DNA of 64,000 bases from Caldicellulosiruptor changbaiensis (GCF_003999255.1 NZ_CP034791.1:949001-1013000); one strand, 5' to 3'. Shown: positions 1 to 9,393, counted from the stretch's first letter. Program-made: numbers and translations. The notes: generated by a model from the letters alone, not told the origin.

Positions 1-1254
1 ACTCTTGATGGAGAGAATGAAGTTTTAAAAGGAGATATCTTGATTGAGAATGGCAAGATTTCAGAGATTTCACAAGGTATAGAACTATCAAAAGAGAAGA
101 TGTTTGCTACCAAGGTTATAAATGCAGAAAATCTCATTGCTCTGCCCGGATTTATAAATGCACATACTCACTGTGGTCAAACCATTTTGAGGTCGTATGC
201 AGACGACCTTCCTCTTTATGAGTGGCTTTTTGAAAAGATTTTTCCTGCTGAGGAGAAATTAACAAAAGAGATAGTTTACTATTCCTCTTTGCTTGGTATT
301 GCTGAGATGCTAAAATGTGGAACAACAATGTTTTTTGACATGTACTTTCATGAAGATATGACAGCAAAAGCAGCTCTTGAAACTGGAATCAAGGCTGTTT
401 TGTCAAGAGGACTTCAAACAGATGAAAGACAGCAGCAGCGACTTGATGAGACAAAAGAATTGATTTATAATTATTCAAGCGACAAGATAAAGGTCTTCTT
501 TGGACCTCATTCTGTGTATACCTGCTCATATGAGCTGCTTGAAAAAGTTGCTGAGCTATCAGAAGAATTTAACACTGGGATAATGATACACTTAAGCGAA
601 TCTGAAGATGAGGTAAACCAGTGTTATGAAAAATACGATATGTCGCCTGTGAAGCTATGCCAAAAAGCTGGGCTTTTTACAAGACCATGTATTGCAGCAC
701 ACTGTGTGTATGTTGATGACGAGGACATTGAGATTTTAGCTGAAAATGGTGTCACAGCTGTTTACAATCCAACAAGCAATCTAAAGCTTGGCAATGGATT
801 TGCTCCAGTTTTTAATTTGATTAAATCAGGTGTTAATGTTGCAATTGGCACAGATTCTGCAGCAAGCAACAACAACCTCAACATCTTAGAAGAGATTCAC
901 ATTGCAGCACTTTTGGAAAAGGGAATGTATAGGCTTGCAGAGATATTAAAGGCGGAAGAGGTTTTGAAAATGACAACTGTAAATGCTGCGATGGCAGCAG
1001 ATATTCACAACACAGGCAGACTAAAAAAGGGTTTTAGAGCTGATATTGTATTGATAAAAGCAAATGATTTAAATATGCTTCCTTGCTACAATCCTATTTC
1101 AAACATCGTTTATAGTAGCAATCCTTCAAATGTTTATGCTACAATTGTTGACGGTGAGATTTTATACATGGATGGAAAGCTTTTAACAATTGATGAAGAG
1201 TCATTAGTTAAAGAGATTAAGAGTATTGAGAAGGTTTTAAAAGAAAGCATATGA
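1..1254 (+). CDS. mtaD: S-adenosylhomocysteine / 5'-methylthioadenosine deaminase family amidohydrolase (5' partial)
   Basis: Cytosolic metal-dependent amidohydrolase that deaminates adenosine-type substrates such as SAH or MTA in methionine salvage. The reading frame is already open at base 1 and reads LDGENEVLKGDILIENGKI, a typical amidohydrolase beta-sandwich start, so the true start lies outside the window. Visible metal and active-site motifs are NAHTH (HxH), HLSESEDEV, the AAHCVYVD histidine and IGTDSAASNN with the catalytic Asp. The LRSYADDLPLYEWL segment is characteristic of the MtaD/TrzA branch. It is followed 48 bp later by murJ on the same strand. The family is secure; the exact substrate is inferred. 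Confidence 0.85.
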   Translation, partial: TLDGENEVLKGDILIENGKISEISQGIELSKEKMFATKVINAENLIALPGFINAHTHCGQTILRSYADDLPLYEWLFEKIFPAEEKLTKEIVYYSSLLGIAEMLKCGTTMFFDMYFHEDMTAKAALETGIKAVLSRGLQTDERQQQRLDETKELIYNYSSDKIKVFFGPHSVYTCSYELLEKVAELSEEFNTGIMIHLSESEDEVNQCYEKYDMSPVKLCQKAGLFTRPCIAAHCVYVDDEDIEILAENGVTAVYNPTSNLKLGNGFAPVFNLIKSGVNVAIGTDSAASNNNLNILEEIHIAALLEKGMYRLAEILKAEEVLKMTTVNAAMAADIHNTGRLKKGFRADIVLIKANDLNMLPCYNPISNIVYSSNPSNVYATIVDGEILYMDGKLLTIDEESLVKEIKSIEKVLKESI

Positions 1255-1302
1255 TAAAACCTTTTTTGAAACCTTTTTGAATATGAAAGGAAGGAACATA
1301 AA

Positions 1303-2859
1303 TTGCAGTTCAAGAAAGCAACAAAGATAGCATTGCAACTTTTTGCTGTAACAGTCTTTACAAAGCTAATAGGATTTATTAGAGAGGTAGCGTTTGGTGC
1401 AAGGTTTGGCACCAGTATAAAAGCAGATGCTTTTCCTTTGGCCTTGCAGCTTCCGAATATACTCTTTGCTTCTGTATTTGCTGCATTTTCAACTTCTTTT
1501 ATTCCTTTTTACACTGAGATTAGAGAGAAAAAAGGTGAAGATGAAGGAGTAAGGTTTACAAACAGCGTAATAAATACATTACTTCTTGCATCGAGCATTG
1601 TAGCAATTTTAGGTTTTATCTTCTCAAAACAGCTGATTTTACTTCAGGTAAATGCAAGTAAAAGCGAGCAGATATTTTATGCATCAAGGTTACTTAAAAT
1701 AACCATATTCATGATACTGTTTACAAGTTCTGCAAACATTTTGCAAGGATTTCTTCAGGCAAATGGCAATTTTATAAAACCAGTTTTGTCAAGCATTCCG
1801 TTTAATTTTGCAATCTTTGTTGCTATATTTTTATCATATTTTGGGTATTTTAAGAAGATAGACATATACATTGTTGCAGTTGGTTTTGTCTTTGGGTATT
1901 TTTTGAGCCTTGTCTATCAGCTATACAATGCCAAAAAATACGGATTTAAATTCTATCCTGTGGTTGGATTGAAGGATAGAAATATTATAAACATGATAAA
2001 ATTTTCTTTTCCTGTTTTTATCAGCAGCAGCATGGCACAGATTTACACGTTTATTGATAGGTATCTTTTGACAGGAACGAGCAGTGGTGCTGTTGCTGCG
2101 GTTGCATATGCTGGGAAGCTCAATGACATGGTAGTTGGTGTTTTTTCTTCATCTATCTCGGTTTTAGCATTTTCAACACTTTCAAACCTTCAAGCAAAGG
2201 GTGATAAAGAAAATTTCAGAAAATTTTTTGTATCTTCAGTAAACTCAATTATTCTTCTTATGATGCCATTTGCAGTAGGTGGCATGATACTCTCAAAAGA
2301 GATAACAAGGCTAATTTACCAGAGAGGAAATTTTACAGTTTATTCTACTATGCTCACAGCATCACCACTCATGTTTTACTCTTTGGGGTTTGTGGGTTTA
2401 GGTTTGAGAGATATTTTGAACAGAACATTGTATGTTCTAAAAGATTCAAAAACAGCAGTAAAAAATGGTGTTATTGCAATAGTTTGTAATATCATTCTTG
2501 ACATAATTTTTATACATAAATTCAAGCACACAGGTGCGGCAATGGCCTTTGCTTCTGCAAACTATATAGCAACAGTACTTTTGTTTATCTCTCTTCGCAA
2601 AAAGCTTGGGTCAATTGGTTGGAAGAGGATCGCAAGTGTGCTTGTAAAATCGCTCATTGCAAGCTTAATAATGGGCATTTTTGTATATCTTTTTAAGCAA
2701 AGGTTTATAAACTTAAATATGCACTTTGCTCCTTTTTCTCTTTACACTTTAATAGCTATTGTACTTGGTATGGCAATTTATGCAGGATTGATTTATCTTT
2801 TTAAAGTTGAAGAAGCAAACTGGCTTGTGAAGATGGTAAAGGAAAGACTTGGAATATAA
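1303..2859 (+). CDS. murJ: MurJ/MviN-type lipid II flippase
   Basis: A 518-residue polytopic membrane protein of the MATE/MviN superfamily, which flips lipid II across the membrane during peptidoglycan synthesis. The protein is almost entirely hydrophobic helices, with the N-terminal family signature GFIREVAFGARFGTS near residues 21-35 and NILFASVFAAFSTSFIP near 50-66. Start is TTG at 1303, preceded by AAGGAAGG at a normal distance. Length matches the family. It sits between mtaD and tyrS with short gaps, so co-transcription is likely. Other MviN-like polysaccharide flippases are possible, but the N-terminal signature favours MurJ. Confidence 0.85.
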   Translation: MQFKKATKIALQLFAVTVFTKLIGFIREVAFGARFGTSIKADAFPLALQLPNILFASVFAAFSTSFIPFYTEIREKKGEDEGVRFTNSVINTLLLASSIVAILGFIFSKQLILLQVNASKSEQIFYASRLLKITIFMILFTSSANILQGFLQANGNFIKPVLSSIPFNFAIFVAIFLSYFGYFKKIDIYIVAVGFVFGYFLSLVYQLYNAKKYGFKFYPVVGLKDRNIINMIKFSFPVFISSSMAQIYTFIDRYLLTGTSSGAVAAVAYAGKLNDMVVGVFSSSISVLAFSTLSNLQAKGDKENFRKFFVSSVNSIILLMMPFAVGGMILSKEITRLIYQRGNFTVYSTMLTASPLMFYSLGFVGLGLRDILNRTLYVLKDSKTAVKNGVIAIVCNIILDIIFIHKFKHTGAAMAFASANYIATVLLFISLRKKLGSIGWKRIASVLVKSLIASLIMGIFVYLFKQRFINLNMHFAPFSLYTLIAIVLGMAIYAGLIYLFKVEEANWLVKMVKERLGI

Positions 2860-2886
2860 AAACATAGAAAGGAGAAGATGTGGCAG

Positions 2887-4077
2887 ATGGACATAGAACA
2901 CCAGCTTAAAGTTTTCAAAAAAGGCGCAGCTGAGATAATTACTGAAGAAGAGCTCATTGAAAAGCTAAAGCAGGACAGACCCTTAAACATAAAACTTGGC
3001 CTTGACCCAAACGTGCCAGATGTGCATCTTGGGCATGCTGTTGTTTTAAGGAAACTCAAACAGCTTCAGGATTTGGGGCACAACATAATCTTGATAATTG
3101 GTGATTTTACAGCAATGATTGGTGACCCGACAGGGAAATCTGAGACGAGGAAACAGCTTACAAAAGAAGAGGTCCAAAAAAATGCAGAGCCATTCAAGCA
3201 GCAGGTTTTAAAGATTCTTGACCCGCAAAAGACTACAATTAGATACAACAGCGAATGGCTTGAGCCTATGAATTTTTTAGATGTTATAAACCTGGCATCA
3301 AAGTACACAGTTGCAAGAATGCTTGAGCGAGAAACTTTCCGCCAGCGAATGGAGAAGAACTTGCCACTTTCTATACATGAGTTCTTCTACCCGCTTATGC
3401 AAGGTTATGACTCTGTTGTGATTGAAGCTGACGTTGAGCTTGGTGCAACAGAACAGAAATTCAATATTCTTATGGGAAGGACGCTGCAAAAGGAGTATGG
3501 ATGCAAAACAATCCAGGTTGCTCTTTTGATGCCAATTTTGGTTGGTACAGATGGTGTTAACAAGATGAGCAAGAGCCTTGGAAACTATATTGGAATAAAT
3601 GAACCGCCAAATATAATGTATGGAAAGGTAATGTCAATCCCTGATGAGATTATGATTTCGTACTATGAACTAACAACCGATTTAGAGCCTGAAGAGATTG
3701 AAGAGATGAAAAGAAAGCTTGAAGAAGGGACTTTGCATCCAAGAGATGCAAAGATGAGACTTGCAAGAGAGATAGTAAAGCTATACCATGGCGAAGAGGC
3801 TGCAAAGAAGGCTGAAGAAGAATTTATAAAAGTGTTCCAGAAAAAAGACATACCAGATAACATTCCAGAGGTTGAGCTTGTGAGTCCCAAGGTTTACCTG
3901 CCAAGGTTTATGGTAGAAAATAAACTTTGCTCCTCTACAAGCGAGGGAATGAGGCTTATAAAAAGCGGTGCTGTTAAACTCAACGGTGAGAAGGTAAATG
4001 AACTTGACATTGAACTTCAAAACGGCGATGTTTTGCAGGTAGGCAAGCTAAAATTTGTAAAAGTAAAGCTTTTGTAA
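2887..4077 (+). CDS. tyrS: Tyrosyl-tRNA synthetase (TyrRS)
   Basis: Class Ic aminoacyl-tRNA synthetase that charges tRNA-Tyr. It shows the HIGH-like motif HLGHAVVL, the KMSKS loop in NKMSKSLGN and a C-terminal S4 RNA-binding domain (about the last 65 residues, from LPRFMVENKLCSS). An in-frame ATG at 2878 lies only about 3 nt after the AGGAG. ATG 2887 is 12 nt away and gives the usual N-terminus, so I prefer it, without certainty. The last codons overlap the intrinsic terminator. This 3' end is the segment copied in degenerate form after each of the four downstream cassettes. Confidence 0.93.
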   Translation: MDIEHQLKVFKKGAAEIITEEELIEKLKQDRPLNIKLGLDPNVPDVHLGHAVVLRKLKQLQDLGHNIILIIGDFTAMIGDPTGKSETRKQLTKEEVQKNAEPFKQQVLKILDPQKTTIRYNSEWLEPMNFLDVINLASKYTVARMLERETFRQRMEKNLPLSIHEFFYPLMQGYDSVVIEADVELGATEQKFNILMGRTLQKEYGCKTIQVALLMPILVGTDGVNKMSKSLGNYIGINEPPNIMYGKVMSIPDEIMISYYELTTDLEPEEIEEMKRKLEEGTLHPRDAKMRLAREIVKLYHGEEAAKKAEEEFIKVFQKKDIPDNIPEVELVSPKVYLPRFMVENKLCSSTSEGMRLIKSGAVKLNGEKVNELDIELQNGDVLQVGKLKFVKVKLL

Positions 4078-4107
4078 AGGTTTTTCCTTTGCAAAAGCTT
4101 TTTTATT
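4065..4107 (+). terminator. tyrS terminator, parent of the repeated echo
   Basis: AAAGCTTTTGTAAAGG pairs with CCTTTGCAAAAGCTTT across a 5-nt T loop and runs into a T tract. The left arm is the end of the tyrS coding sequence including its stop codon. Variants of this hairpin close every downstream cassette (5741, 9918, 11536, 13895). Confidence 0.85.
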
Positions 4108-4181
4108 TTGCATAAAACAATGGTTGTATTTTTGTTGCAATATTACAAGCACTCTAAATAAAAATTTGGGCAGTTTGCATA

Positions 4182-4211
4182 TTGTTGTTGTTATTGTTGT
4201 TGTGATATAGT
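4182..4211 (+). promoter_or_regulatory. Cassette 1 promoter with TTG triplet repeat
   Basis: Seven TTG/TTA triplets run directly into TGATATAGT, which reads as an extended -10 (TG-A-TATAGT, 4203-4211). The -35 would fall inside the triplet tract (for example TTGTTG at 4182-4187, 18-bp spacer). The rest of the 4078-4407 gap is a leader of about 190 nt with no gene; it is nearly identical in cassettes 1-3. Confidence 0.5.
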
Positions 4212-4407
4212 AAAAGTAAATAAATAGTTAAAGAGGTGACATTGTTATAAAAAGTTTTAATTTGAACTAAAGAAAAAGTGTTGCCTGTGGTAATTAAAAT
4301 TATTATTTTTGCCCTTTGTAGCCTATAGAAGTTATAAGGATTTTGTTATTGGTTAGGTAGGTAGAGAAGAAATTATAATGTAAAAAATAGAAAGGAGATT
4401 TGGGGAT

Positions 4408-5241
4408 ATGAGAAAAGGCATCTTAAGACTTACAAGTATGATAGCTGTAATACTTGTATTAGTAGGAGTTTTTTGTACAGGAACTTTAGCAAATGTAGCA
4501 GATGATTTAAGAGCACAACAAGTTACTAATATTACCCAGAACTATGGCAATGAAATTTTAGGTAGTTCAGATAGCAGTTCTGAAATTAGAGAAATTCAAA
4601 CTAATAAAGGCGAAGAGAAAATATTAGGAAACACATTACCAAATTATGTTATATTAAATTGGGTTGCAACTGAAGATTCAATTATTTTCGATATAACAAA
4701 TTTAGGAATAGATTCAGTAGACTTGGTATATGGTACTATCGATACTGGGAACATGAAGAAAAGCTTTCAATTTTCTAATGTTGGGATTGGGAAGAACAAA
4801 TACACTGTAAGTGGAGTTCCGCTTTTAACTTGTGAAGAAAAAATTAAAATAACATGGTATGCTAAAGATGGGGGAGAAACTTTTGGAAGTGCCACATCAA
4901 CAGGAAGTCGTCAAATTCCCCAGAGTTTACTTAATCTATGGGGACAAGGAAGTTTTGGTTCAAGAACGAAGTGTTTAGATTATCATTTCGGGCAACATGG
5001 TCGAGAAGTATCTGCATCAAATATATGTGAGTATGTAAGAATGGCTGATAAAGTAAGGCAGGATATTATTAAACAAAAATTAAAGCCAGTAAAGCCTGTT
5101 GATGGTGAAACTCCAAATGTATACAGATTTGAATACGGAATATATTATTTGCATGCGGTATGTGTGAACTATGTTCCATCTGGTGATTTAATTAGTTTTG
5201 GCAAAAACTATCGTTACCTTAATTATCAAAAAGAAAACTAA
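4408..5241 (+). CDS. Secreted polymorphic-toxin-like protein, cassette 1 (intact)
   Basis: A 277-residue exported protein. Residues 1-28 form a signal peptide (MRKGILRLT then a hydrophobic core ending GTLA). Residues about 60-165 look like a beta-rich domain (VILNWVATEDSIIFDITN onward). The last 100 residues hold a tip with H193 and H197 in YHFGQHG and an end in GDLISFGK, a pattern I associate with C-terminal RNase-like tips of polymorphic toxins. AAAGGAGA precedes the ATG. The next gene encodes a small acidic cytosolic protein, as expected for toxin and immunity. In the three copies the N-terminal two thirds is nearly constant while the tip diverges. Toxin function is inferred; a secreted non-toxic protein is the alternative. 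Confidence 0.6.
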   Translation: MRKGILRLTSMIAVILVLVGVFCTGTLANVADDLRAQQVTNITQNYGNEILGSSDSSSEIREIQTNKGEEKILGNTLPNYVILNWVATEDSIIFDITNLGIDSVDLVYGTIDTGNMKKSFQFSNVGIGKNKYTVSGVPLLTCEEKIKITWYAKDGGETFGSATSTGSRQIPQSLLNLWGQGSFGSRTKCLDYHFGQHGREVSASNICEYVRMADKVRQDIIKQKLKPVKPVDGETPNVYRFEYGIYYLHAVCVNYVPSGDLISFGKNYRYLNYQKEN

Positions 5242-5317
5242 ATAGTACAAATATTAAAACTCTTAATATTTTGATATTAATAATTATAAAATATAAACAG
5301 GAGGTATTATTAAGGAA

Positions 5318-5677
5318 ATGTTTAAAGGGGATAGATGTGAATTTGGGATTATTGATGTAATAGATAAAAACAAAGATTATTGTGAGTATGAACCTGAGAA
5401 ATATGATTGCGTATATGTAAATTGTGACATTGTATTAGATTGGTGTGAAGAAGGATTGAAACAAATGAAAACGTATATTGGTGGAGGGTTTGAAAAGTCA
5501 TTTTATGGTTTAGACGTAAATGGAGTGTCATTGATACCGCCAGAGTCGCTTCATGTATTTGAAAAAGTAGTAGAAAGTGACCCGAGGACAAAAGAAGACC
5601 AAAGTCTTAAGGAACTTTTGGAGAAGATTAAAAAAGCAAAAGAGGAGAATAAATATATGATTTGTTATGGAGTGTAA
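5318..5677 (+). CDS. Putative immunity protein, cassette 1
   Basis: A 119-residue soluble acidic protein without a signal peptide. It starts at ATG after AGGAGGTATTATTAAGGAA, 76 nt downstream of the toxin-like gene. It begins with CEFGIIDVIDKNKDY then CEYEPEKYDCVYV, has a central VSLIPPESL motif and ends in a charged helix (KIKKAKEENKYMICYGV). I recognise this as a small family found beside secreted toxins, from memory only. Copies at 9498 and 11107 keep the C-terminal 35 residues almost unchanged and vary in the first 80, which parallels the variation of the partner toxin tips. A role as specific inhibitor of the upstream protein is inferred. Confidence 0.55.
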   Translation: MFKGDRCEFGIIDVIDKNKDYCEYEPEKYDCVYVNCDIVLDWCEEGLKQMKTYIGGGFEKSFYGLDVNGVSLIPPESLHVFEKVVESDPRTKEDQSLKELLEKIKKAKEENKYMICYGV

Positions 5678-5711
5678 GTTTTGAAATTGACATTTAAAAG
5701 CTTTGATGCTA

Positions 5712-5780
5712 TACAGCTAAAAGGCAAAATTTGTAAAGCCAAAGCTTTTGTGAAGGTAAAACCTTCGCAAAAGCTTTTTT
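5712..5780 (+). repeat. Degenerate tyrS 3'-end echo A with terminator
   Basis: CAGCTAAAAGGCAAAATTTG followed by AAAGCTTTTGTGAAGG resembles the last codons of tyrS (4050-4080). The hairpin AAAGCTTTTGTGAAGG/CCTTCGCAAAAGCTTTTTT (5741-5780) is the same terminator as 4065-4107. Sequence after it (5781-5860) also matches 4108-4181, so the whole intergenic region was copied. Confidence 0.75.
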
Positions 5781-5859
5781 GTTTTGTAATAAGATAATGG
5801 TGATATTTTTACTACAAAATTAAAAATACTCTAAATAGAAAATTTAGACAGTTTACATA

Positions 5860-5901
5860 TTGTTAATGTTATTGTTATTGTTATTGTTGTTGTGATATAG
5901 T
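5860..5901 (+). promoter_or_regulatory. Cassette 2 promoter, 11 triplets
   Basis: Same layout as cassette 1, but with eleven TTG/TTA/ATG triplets before the extended -10 TG-A-TATAGT (-10 at 5896-5901). The leader to 6097 is almost identical to that of cassette 1. Confidence 0.45.
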
Positions 5902-6097
5902 AAAAGTAAATAAATAGTTAAAGAGGTGACATTATTATAAAAACTTTTAATTTGAACTAAAGAAAAAGTGTTGCCTGTGGTAATTAAAATTATTATTTTT
6001 GCCCTTTGTAACCTATAGAAGTTATAAGGATTTTGTTATTGGTTAGGTAGGTAGAGAAGAAATTATAATGTAAAAAATAGAAAGGAGATTTGGGGAT

Positions 6098-6376
6098 ATA
6101 AGAAAAGGCATCTTAAGACTTACAAGTATGATAGCTGTAATACTTGTATTAGTAGGAGTTTTTTGTACAGGAACTTTAGCAAATGTAGCAGATGATTTAA
6201 GAGCACAACAAGTTACTAATATTACCCAGAACTATGGCAATGAAATTTTAGGTAGTTCAGATAGCAGTTCTGAAATTAGAGAAATTCAAACTAATAAAGG
6301 CGAAGAGAAAATATTAGGAAACACATTACCAAATTATGTTATATTAAATTGGATTGCAACAGAAGATTCAATTATT
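6098..6376 (+). pseudogene. Toxin-like gene copy 2, 5' fragment
   Basis: Nearly identical to 4408-4686 of cassette 1. The normal start is ATA (6098-6100) where copy 1 has ATG, although the Shine-Dalgarno AAAGGAGA is kept. The next in-frame ATG (6128) would give a signal peptide lacking its basic N-region. The frame is broken by the IS21-type element: target sequence ATTATT at 6371-6376 is repeated at 8851-8856. The remainder of the gene continues at 8851. Confidence 0.85.
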
Positions 6377-6503
6377 TGTTAATGATAAAATAAAATCATC
6401 AGAAATGACACTAAAAATTCCCCACCTGCCACTTAAAAAGAAGCCTTCTGTAGTGTAGAATGGAAAGTATGGAAAAACTACAGAAGGAGAAGATAACAAG
6501 AAA

Positions 6504-7997
6504 ATGTTGGGGGTTGCAATGCATACAACAATCTACACACTTTTCAAACGGGGATACAACAAAAGTCAAATAGCAAGATTGTTAGACGTGGATAGAAAAA
6601 CTGTTAGAAAAGTAATCCATGACATTGAACAGAAGGGAGAAGTCGAGAGGAAATCAAAAGGTTCTGTATTAGATAATTACAGGGAGTTTATTGAGGCAAA
6701 GGTTAATAAAGGACACTCAGCAAAGAAGATACATCAAGACTTGCAAGCGGAATTTGATTTTGAAGGAAGCTATTCTAATGTAAGAAGATATGTCCAAAAG
6801 TTAAAACAAAAGATAGCAAATTCAAAGGTGTACATGGTTTTAACAACACTGCCTGCAGAAGAAGCACAAGTTGATTTTGGATATATAGGTAAGATAAAAG
6901 TTGATGGAAAATTCAAAAAAGCATGGGTATTTACAATGGTTTTAAGCTATTCAAGATATATGTATGCAGAGATAGTATTCGACCAAACAGTTGAAACATT
7001 TATCCAGTGTCATAAGAACGCATTCAAGTATTTTGGAGGAGTAGTAGAAGTTGTGAAGATAGACAACTTAAAAGCAGGTGTATTGAGCGTTGATTTTTAT
7101 GAGGCGCAAATACAAAAAGATTATGCAAGTTTTGCGAGCCACTATGGATTTTTACCTCAGCCATGCAGGGTGTATACACCGACTGATAAAGGCAAAGTAG
7201 AATCAGCAATTAAGTATGTTAAGCAAAACTGTTTTTCTGGAGAAGAATTTAAAGATATTGATGAGGCGAGGGAACATTTAAAAAACTGGCTTGATAATGT
7301 AGCAAATGTGAGAGTACATGGCACAACCAAGAAAGTTCCCAAAGAAGTTTTCATCTCAGAAGAGAAGGAAAAGTTAATAGCTCTTCCTATTGAGGAATAT
7401 TACATATCAAGAAGTTCAATTCACAAAGTAGCTACTAACTGTCATCTCATATACAAAGGGAACTACTATTCAGTGCCATATGAGTATGCAGGACGTGAAG
7501 TAGAAGTAGTTGAGATAGGCAGTTTTTTGAGGGTGTTCTTTGAAGGTAAAGAAATAGCCCTTCATCAGATTGTCAAAAACAATGAGAAGGGCAAATACGT
7601 AACCAACAAAGAACACTATCCCTCGTCTAAGAATATAACAATTGAGGATATAATGTCAAGACAGAGGGATAAAATGGCAGAGATTGGTAATTGGGCGTTG
7701 GAGTTTTTTGAGGAATTTATTAAACGGGAAGGATTTAAAAAATATGATTACAGGAGCATAAGTGGGATAATAGCACTAAAAGAAAGATATGGAGCTGAGA
7801 CAGTAGACAATGCGTGTAAGAGGGCTTTAAAATTTGGAGGGCTAAGCTACAAAGTTGTCAAGAACATATGTGAAAAAGGGATAAGCGATTTACCTGAGTA
7901 TGAAGACGAGAGCTATGTTAATGAGGAAAGAACAGAGCTTTACAGGGATATCAGGGAATATAACAAATTGCTTGAGATAGGGGAATTGCAAATATGA
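6504..7997 (+). CDS. istA: IS21-family transposase IstA
   Basis: DDE-type transposase of 497 residues. It has an N-terminal helix-turn-helix (YNKSQIARLLDVDRKTVRKV), then an RNase H-fold catalytic core with AQVDFGY, a second Asp in VVKIDNLK and the Glu in TDKGKVESAIKYVKQ. The C-terminal part matches the beta-barrel region of IstA. AGGAG at about 6485 precedes ATG 6504; ATG 6519 (MHTTIYTLFKRGY) is an alternative start. The frame is open throughout, so the element may be active. It overlaps istB by ATGA. Confidence 0.93.
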   Translation: MLGVAMHTTIYTLFKRGYNKSQIARLLDVDRKTVRKVIHDIEQKGEVERKSKGSVLDNYREFIEAKVNKGHSAKKIHQDLQAEFDFEGSYSNVRRYVQKLKQKIANSKVYMVLTTLPAEEAQVDFGYIGKIKVDGKFKKAWVFTMVLSYSRYMYAEIVFDQTVETFIQCHKNAFKYFGGVVEVVKIDNLKAGVLSVDFYEAQIQKDYASFASHYGFLPQPCRVYTPTDKGKVESAIKYVKQNCFSGEEFKDIDEAREHLKNWLDNVANVRVHGTTKKVPKEVFISEEKEKLIALPIEEYYISRSSIHKVATNCHLIYKGNYYSVPYEYAGREVEVVEIGSFLRVFFEGKEIALHQIVKNNEKGKYVTNKEHYPSSKNITIEDIMSRQRDKMAEIGNWALEFFEEFIKREGFKKYDYRSISGIIALKERYGAETVDNACKRALKFGGLSYKVVKNICEKGISDLPEYEDESYVNEERTELYRDIREYNKLLEIGELQI

Positions 7998-8767
7998 ATG
8001 ATCTTTTGTTGGGGAAGCTAAAGGATTTGAAATTATCCGGGATAATAAAAAGTTTTGATTTAAGAGTAGAAGAAGCTATTAAGAATAATTTTTCGTATCA
8101 AGAGTTTTTTGAGATATTGATAAATGATGAAGTGAGTAACAGGAGAATAAACAGTAATCAAAAGAGGATAAGCAAAGCGAGGTTTCCATGGCACAAGACA
8201 TTAGAAGAATATAATTTTAATTATCAGCCTTCAATAAATAAGAGGTTTATATACAATTTGGCGACCTGTGAATTTGTCCGCAAGAAAGAGAATGTGGCCT
8301 TCATAGGACCGCCAGGGACAGGGAAGACACATCTTGCAATAGCGATAGGACTTAAAGCTGTAGCACTTGGATATAGAGTTTTGTTTACCACAGCAAATGA
8401 GATGTTAGAAGAGTTGTATATTTCAAGAGCGGATAATTCGTATCAACAAAAGCTAAAAAACTATGTTAATGTGGATTTGTTAATAATAGATGAGCTGGGC
8501 TTAAGGAAATTTAATCAAAGCAGTGTAGATGATTTTTATGAGATAATATCAAAGAGATATGAGAGAGGATCGATAATAATAACCACAAACAAAGTATTTG
8601 AAGAGTGGCCGAGGATATTTTATGATCCAGTTTTAGCGACAGCGATTTTAGATAGATTTGTACATCACTGTCATTTTGTGGTTATCAAAGGTGAAAGTTA
8701 TAGGATGAAGCAAAGGGAGGGTGCTATCAAAGCTTTAACAGATGATTCCAAGAATGAGTCAAATTAG
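7994..8767 (+). CDS. istB: IS21-family helper ATPase IstB
   Basis: A DnaA/DnaC-like AAA+ ATPase of 257 residues that helps IstA choose a target and assemble the transpososome. Walker A is GPPGTGKTHLA near residue 105 and Walker B is LLIIDELG. The C-terminal segment ATAILDRFVHHCHFVVIKGESYR is typical of IstB. The start codon overlaps the istA stop (ATGA), indicating translational coupling. No disruption is visible. Confidence 0.93.
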   Translation: MNDLLLGKLKDLKLSGIIKSFDLRVEEAIKNNFSYQEFFEILINDEVSNRRINSNQKRISKARFPWHKTLEEYNFNYQPSINKRFIYNLATCEFVRKKENVAFIGPPGTGKTHLAIAIGLKAVALGYRVLFTTANEMLEELYISRADNSYQQKLKNYVNVDLLIIDELGLRKFNQSSVDDFYEIISKRYERGSIIITTNKVFEEWPRIFYDPVLATAILDRFVHHCHFVVIKGESYRMKQREGAIKALTDDSKNESN

Positions 8768-8838
8768 TTAAATAATGATAATTAAATTTTTTTTAAAACA
8801 GGTGGGGAAAAAATATTATCAAAAGTGGGGAAAAGGTA

Positions 8839-8867
8839 TTGACAATAACAATTATTTTCGATATAAC
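8839..8867 (+). promoter_or_regulatory. Hybrid promoter created by the IS21 junction
   Basis: TTGACA (8839-8844) lies in the right end of the IS, pointing outward. Exactly 17 bp downstream, in the interrupted toxin gene, is TATAAC (8862-8867). The insertion therefore builds a near-consensus sigma-A promoter that could transcribe the toxin 3' fragment and the immunity gene at 9498. Spacing and hexamers are seen; activity is inferred. Confidence 0.6.
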
Positions 8868-9393
8868 AAATTTAGGAATAGATTCAGTAGACTTGGTATA
8901 TGGTACTGTCGATACTGGGAACACGAGGAAAAGCTTTCAATTTTCTAATGTTGGGATTGGGAAGAACAAATACACTGTAAGTGGAGTTCCGCTTTTAATT
9001 TGTGAAGAAAGAATTAAAATAACATGGTATGCTAAAGATGGGGGAGAAACTTTTGGAAGTGCCACATCAACAGGAAGTCGTCAAATTCCCCAGAGTTTAC
9101 TTAATCTATGGGGACCAGGAAGTTTTGGTTCAAGAACTGAGTGTTTAAATCATCATTTCAAAAAACACGGTAAAGAAGTATCTGCATCAAATATATGTGA
9201 GTATGTAAGAATGGCTGATAAAGTAAGGCAGGATATTATTAAACAAAAATTAAAGCCTGTAAGACCTGTTGATGGTGCAACTCCAAATGTATACAGATTT
9301 GAATACGGGATGTATTATTTGCATGTGGTATGCGTAAACTATGTTCCATCTGGTGATTTAATTAGTTTTGGCGAAAAAAATTCTAGTCCTTAA
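8851..9393 (+). pseudogene. Toxin-like gene copy 2, 3' fragment
   Basis: Continuation of the split gene, from IIFDITNLGIDSVDL to GDLISFGEKNSSP. It keeps the complete tip (HHFKKHGKE) but has no signal peptide. A TTG in the IS end (8839) is in frame and preceded by GGGGAAAAGG, yet it lies upstream of the start site expected from the hybrid promoter. The extreme C-terminus differs from copy 1 because of a lengthened A run after GDLISFG. Confidence 0.8.

Larger units (their letters stand above)
6377..8850. mobile_element. IS21-family insertion sequence, apparently complete
   Basis: A 2474-bp element with TG...CA ends (TGTTAATGATAA on the left, TTGACAATAACA on the right; imperfect terminal repeats TGTTAATGAT / TGTTATTGTC). 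It is flanked by a 6-bp target duplication ATTATT (up to 8 bp depending on where the end is drawn). It carries istA and istB with the usual 4-nt overlap. Aligning both flanks to toxin copy 1 defines the borders exactly. A deleted relative with the same left end lies at 25025. Confidence 0.92.

Noticed and set aside
4182..4205. TTG repeats as a CRISPR or coding microsatellite
   Set aside because: Repeats are single triplets with no spacers, not in an open frame, and abut a -10 box.
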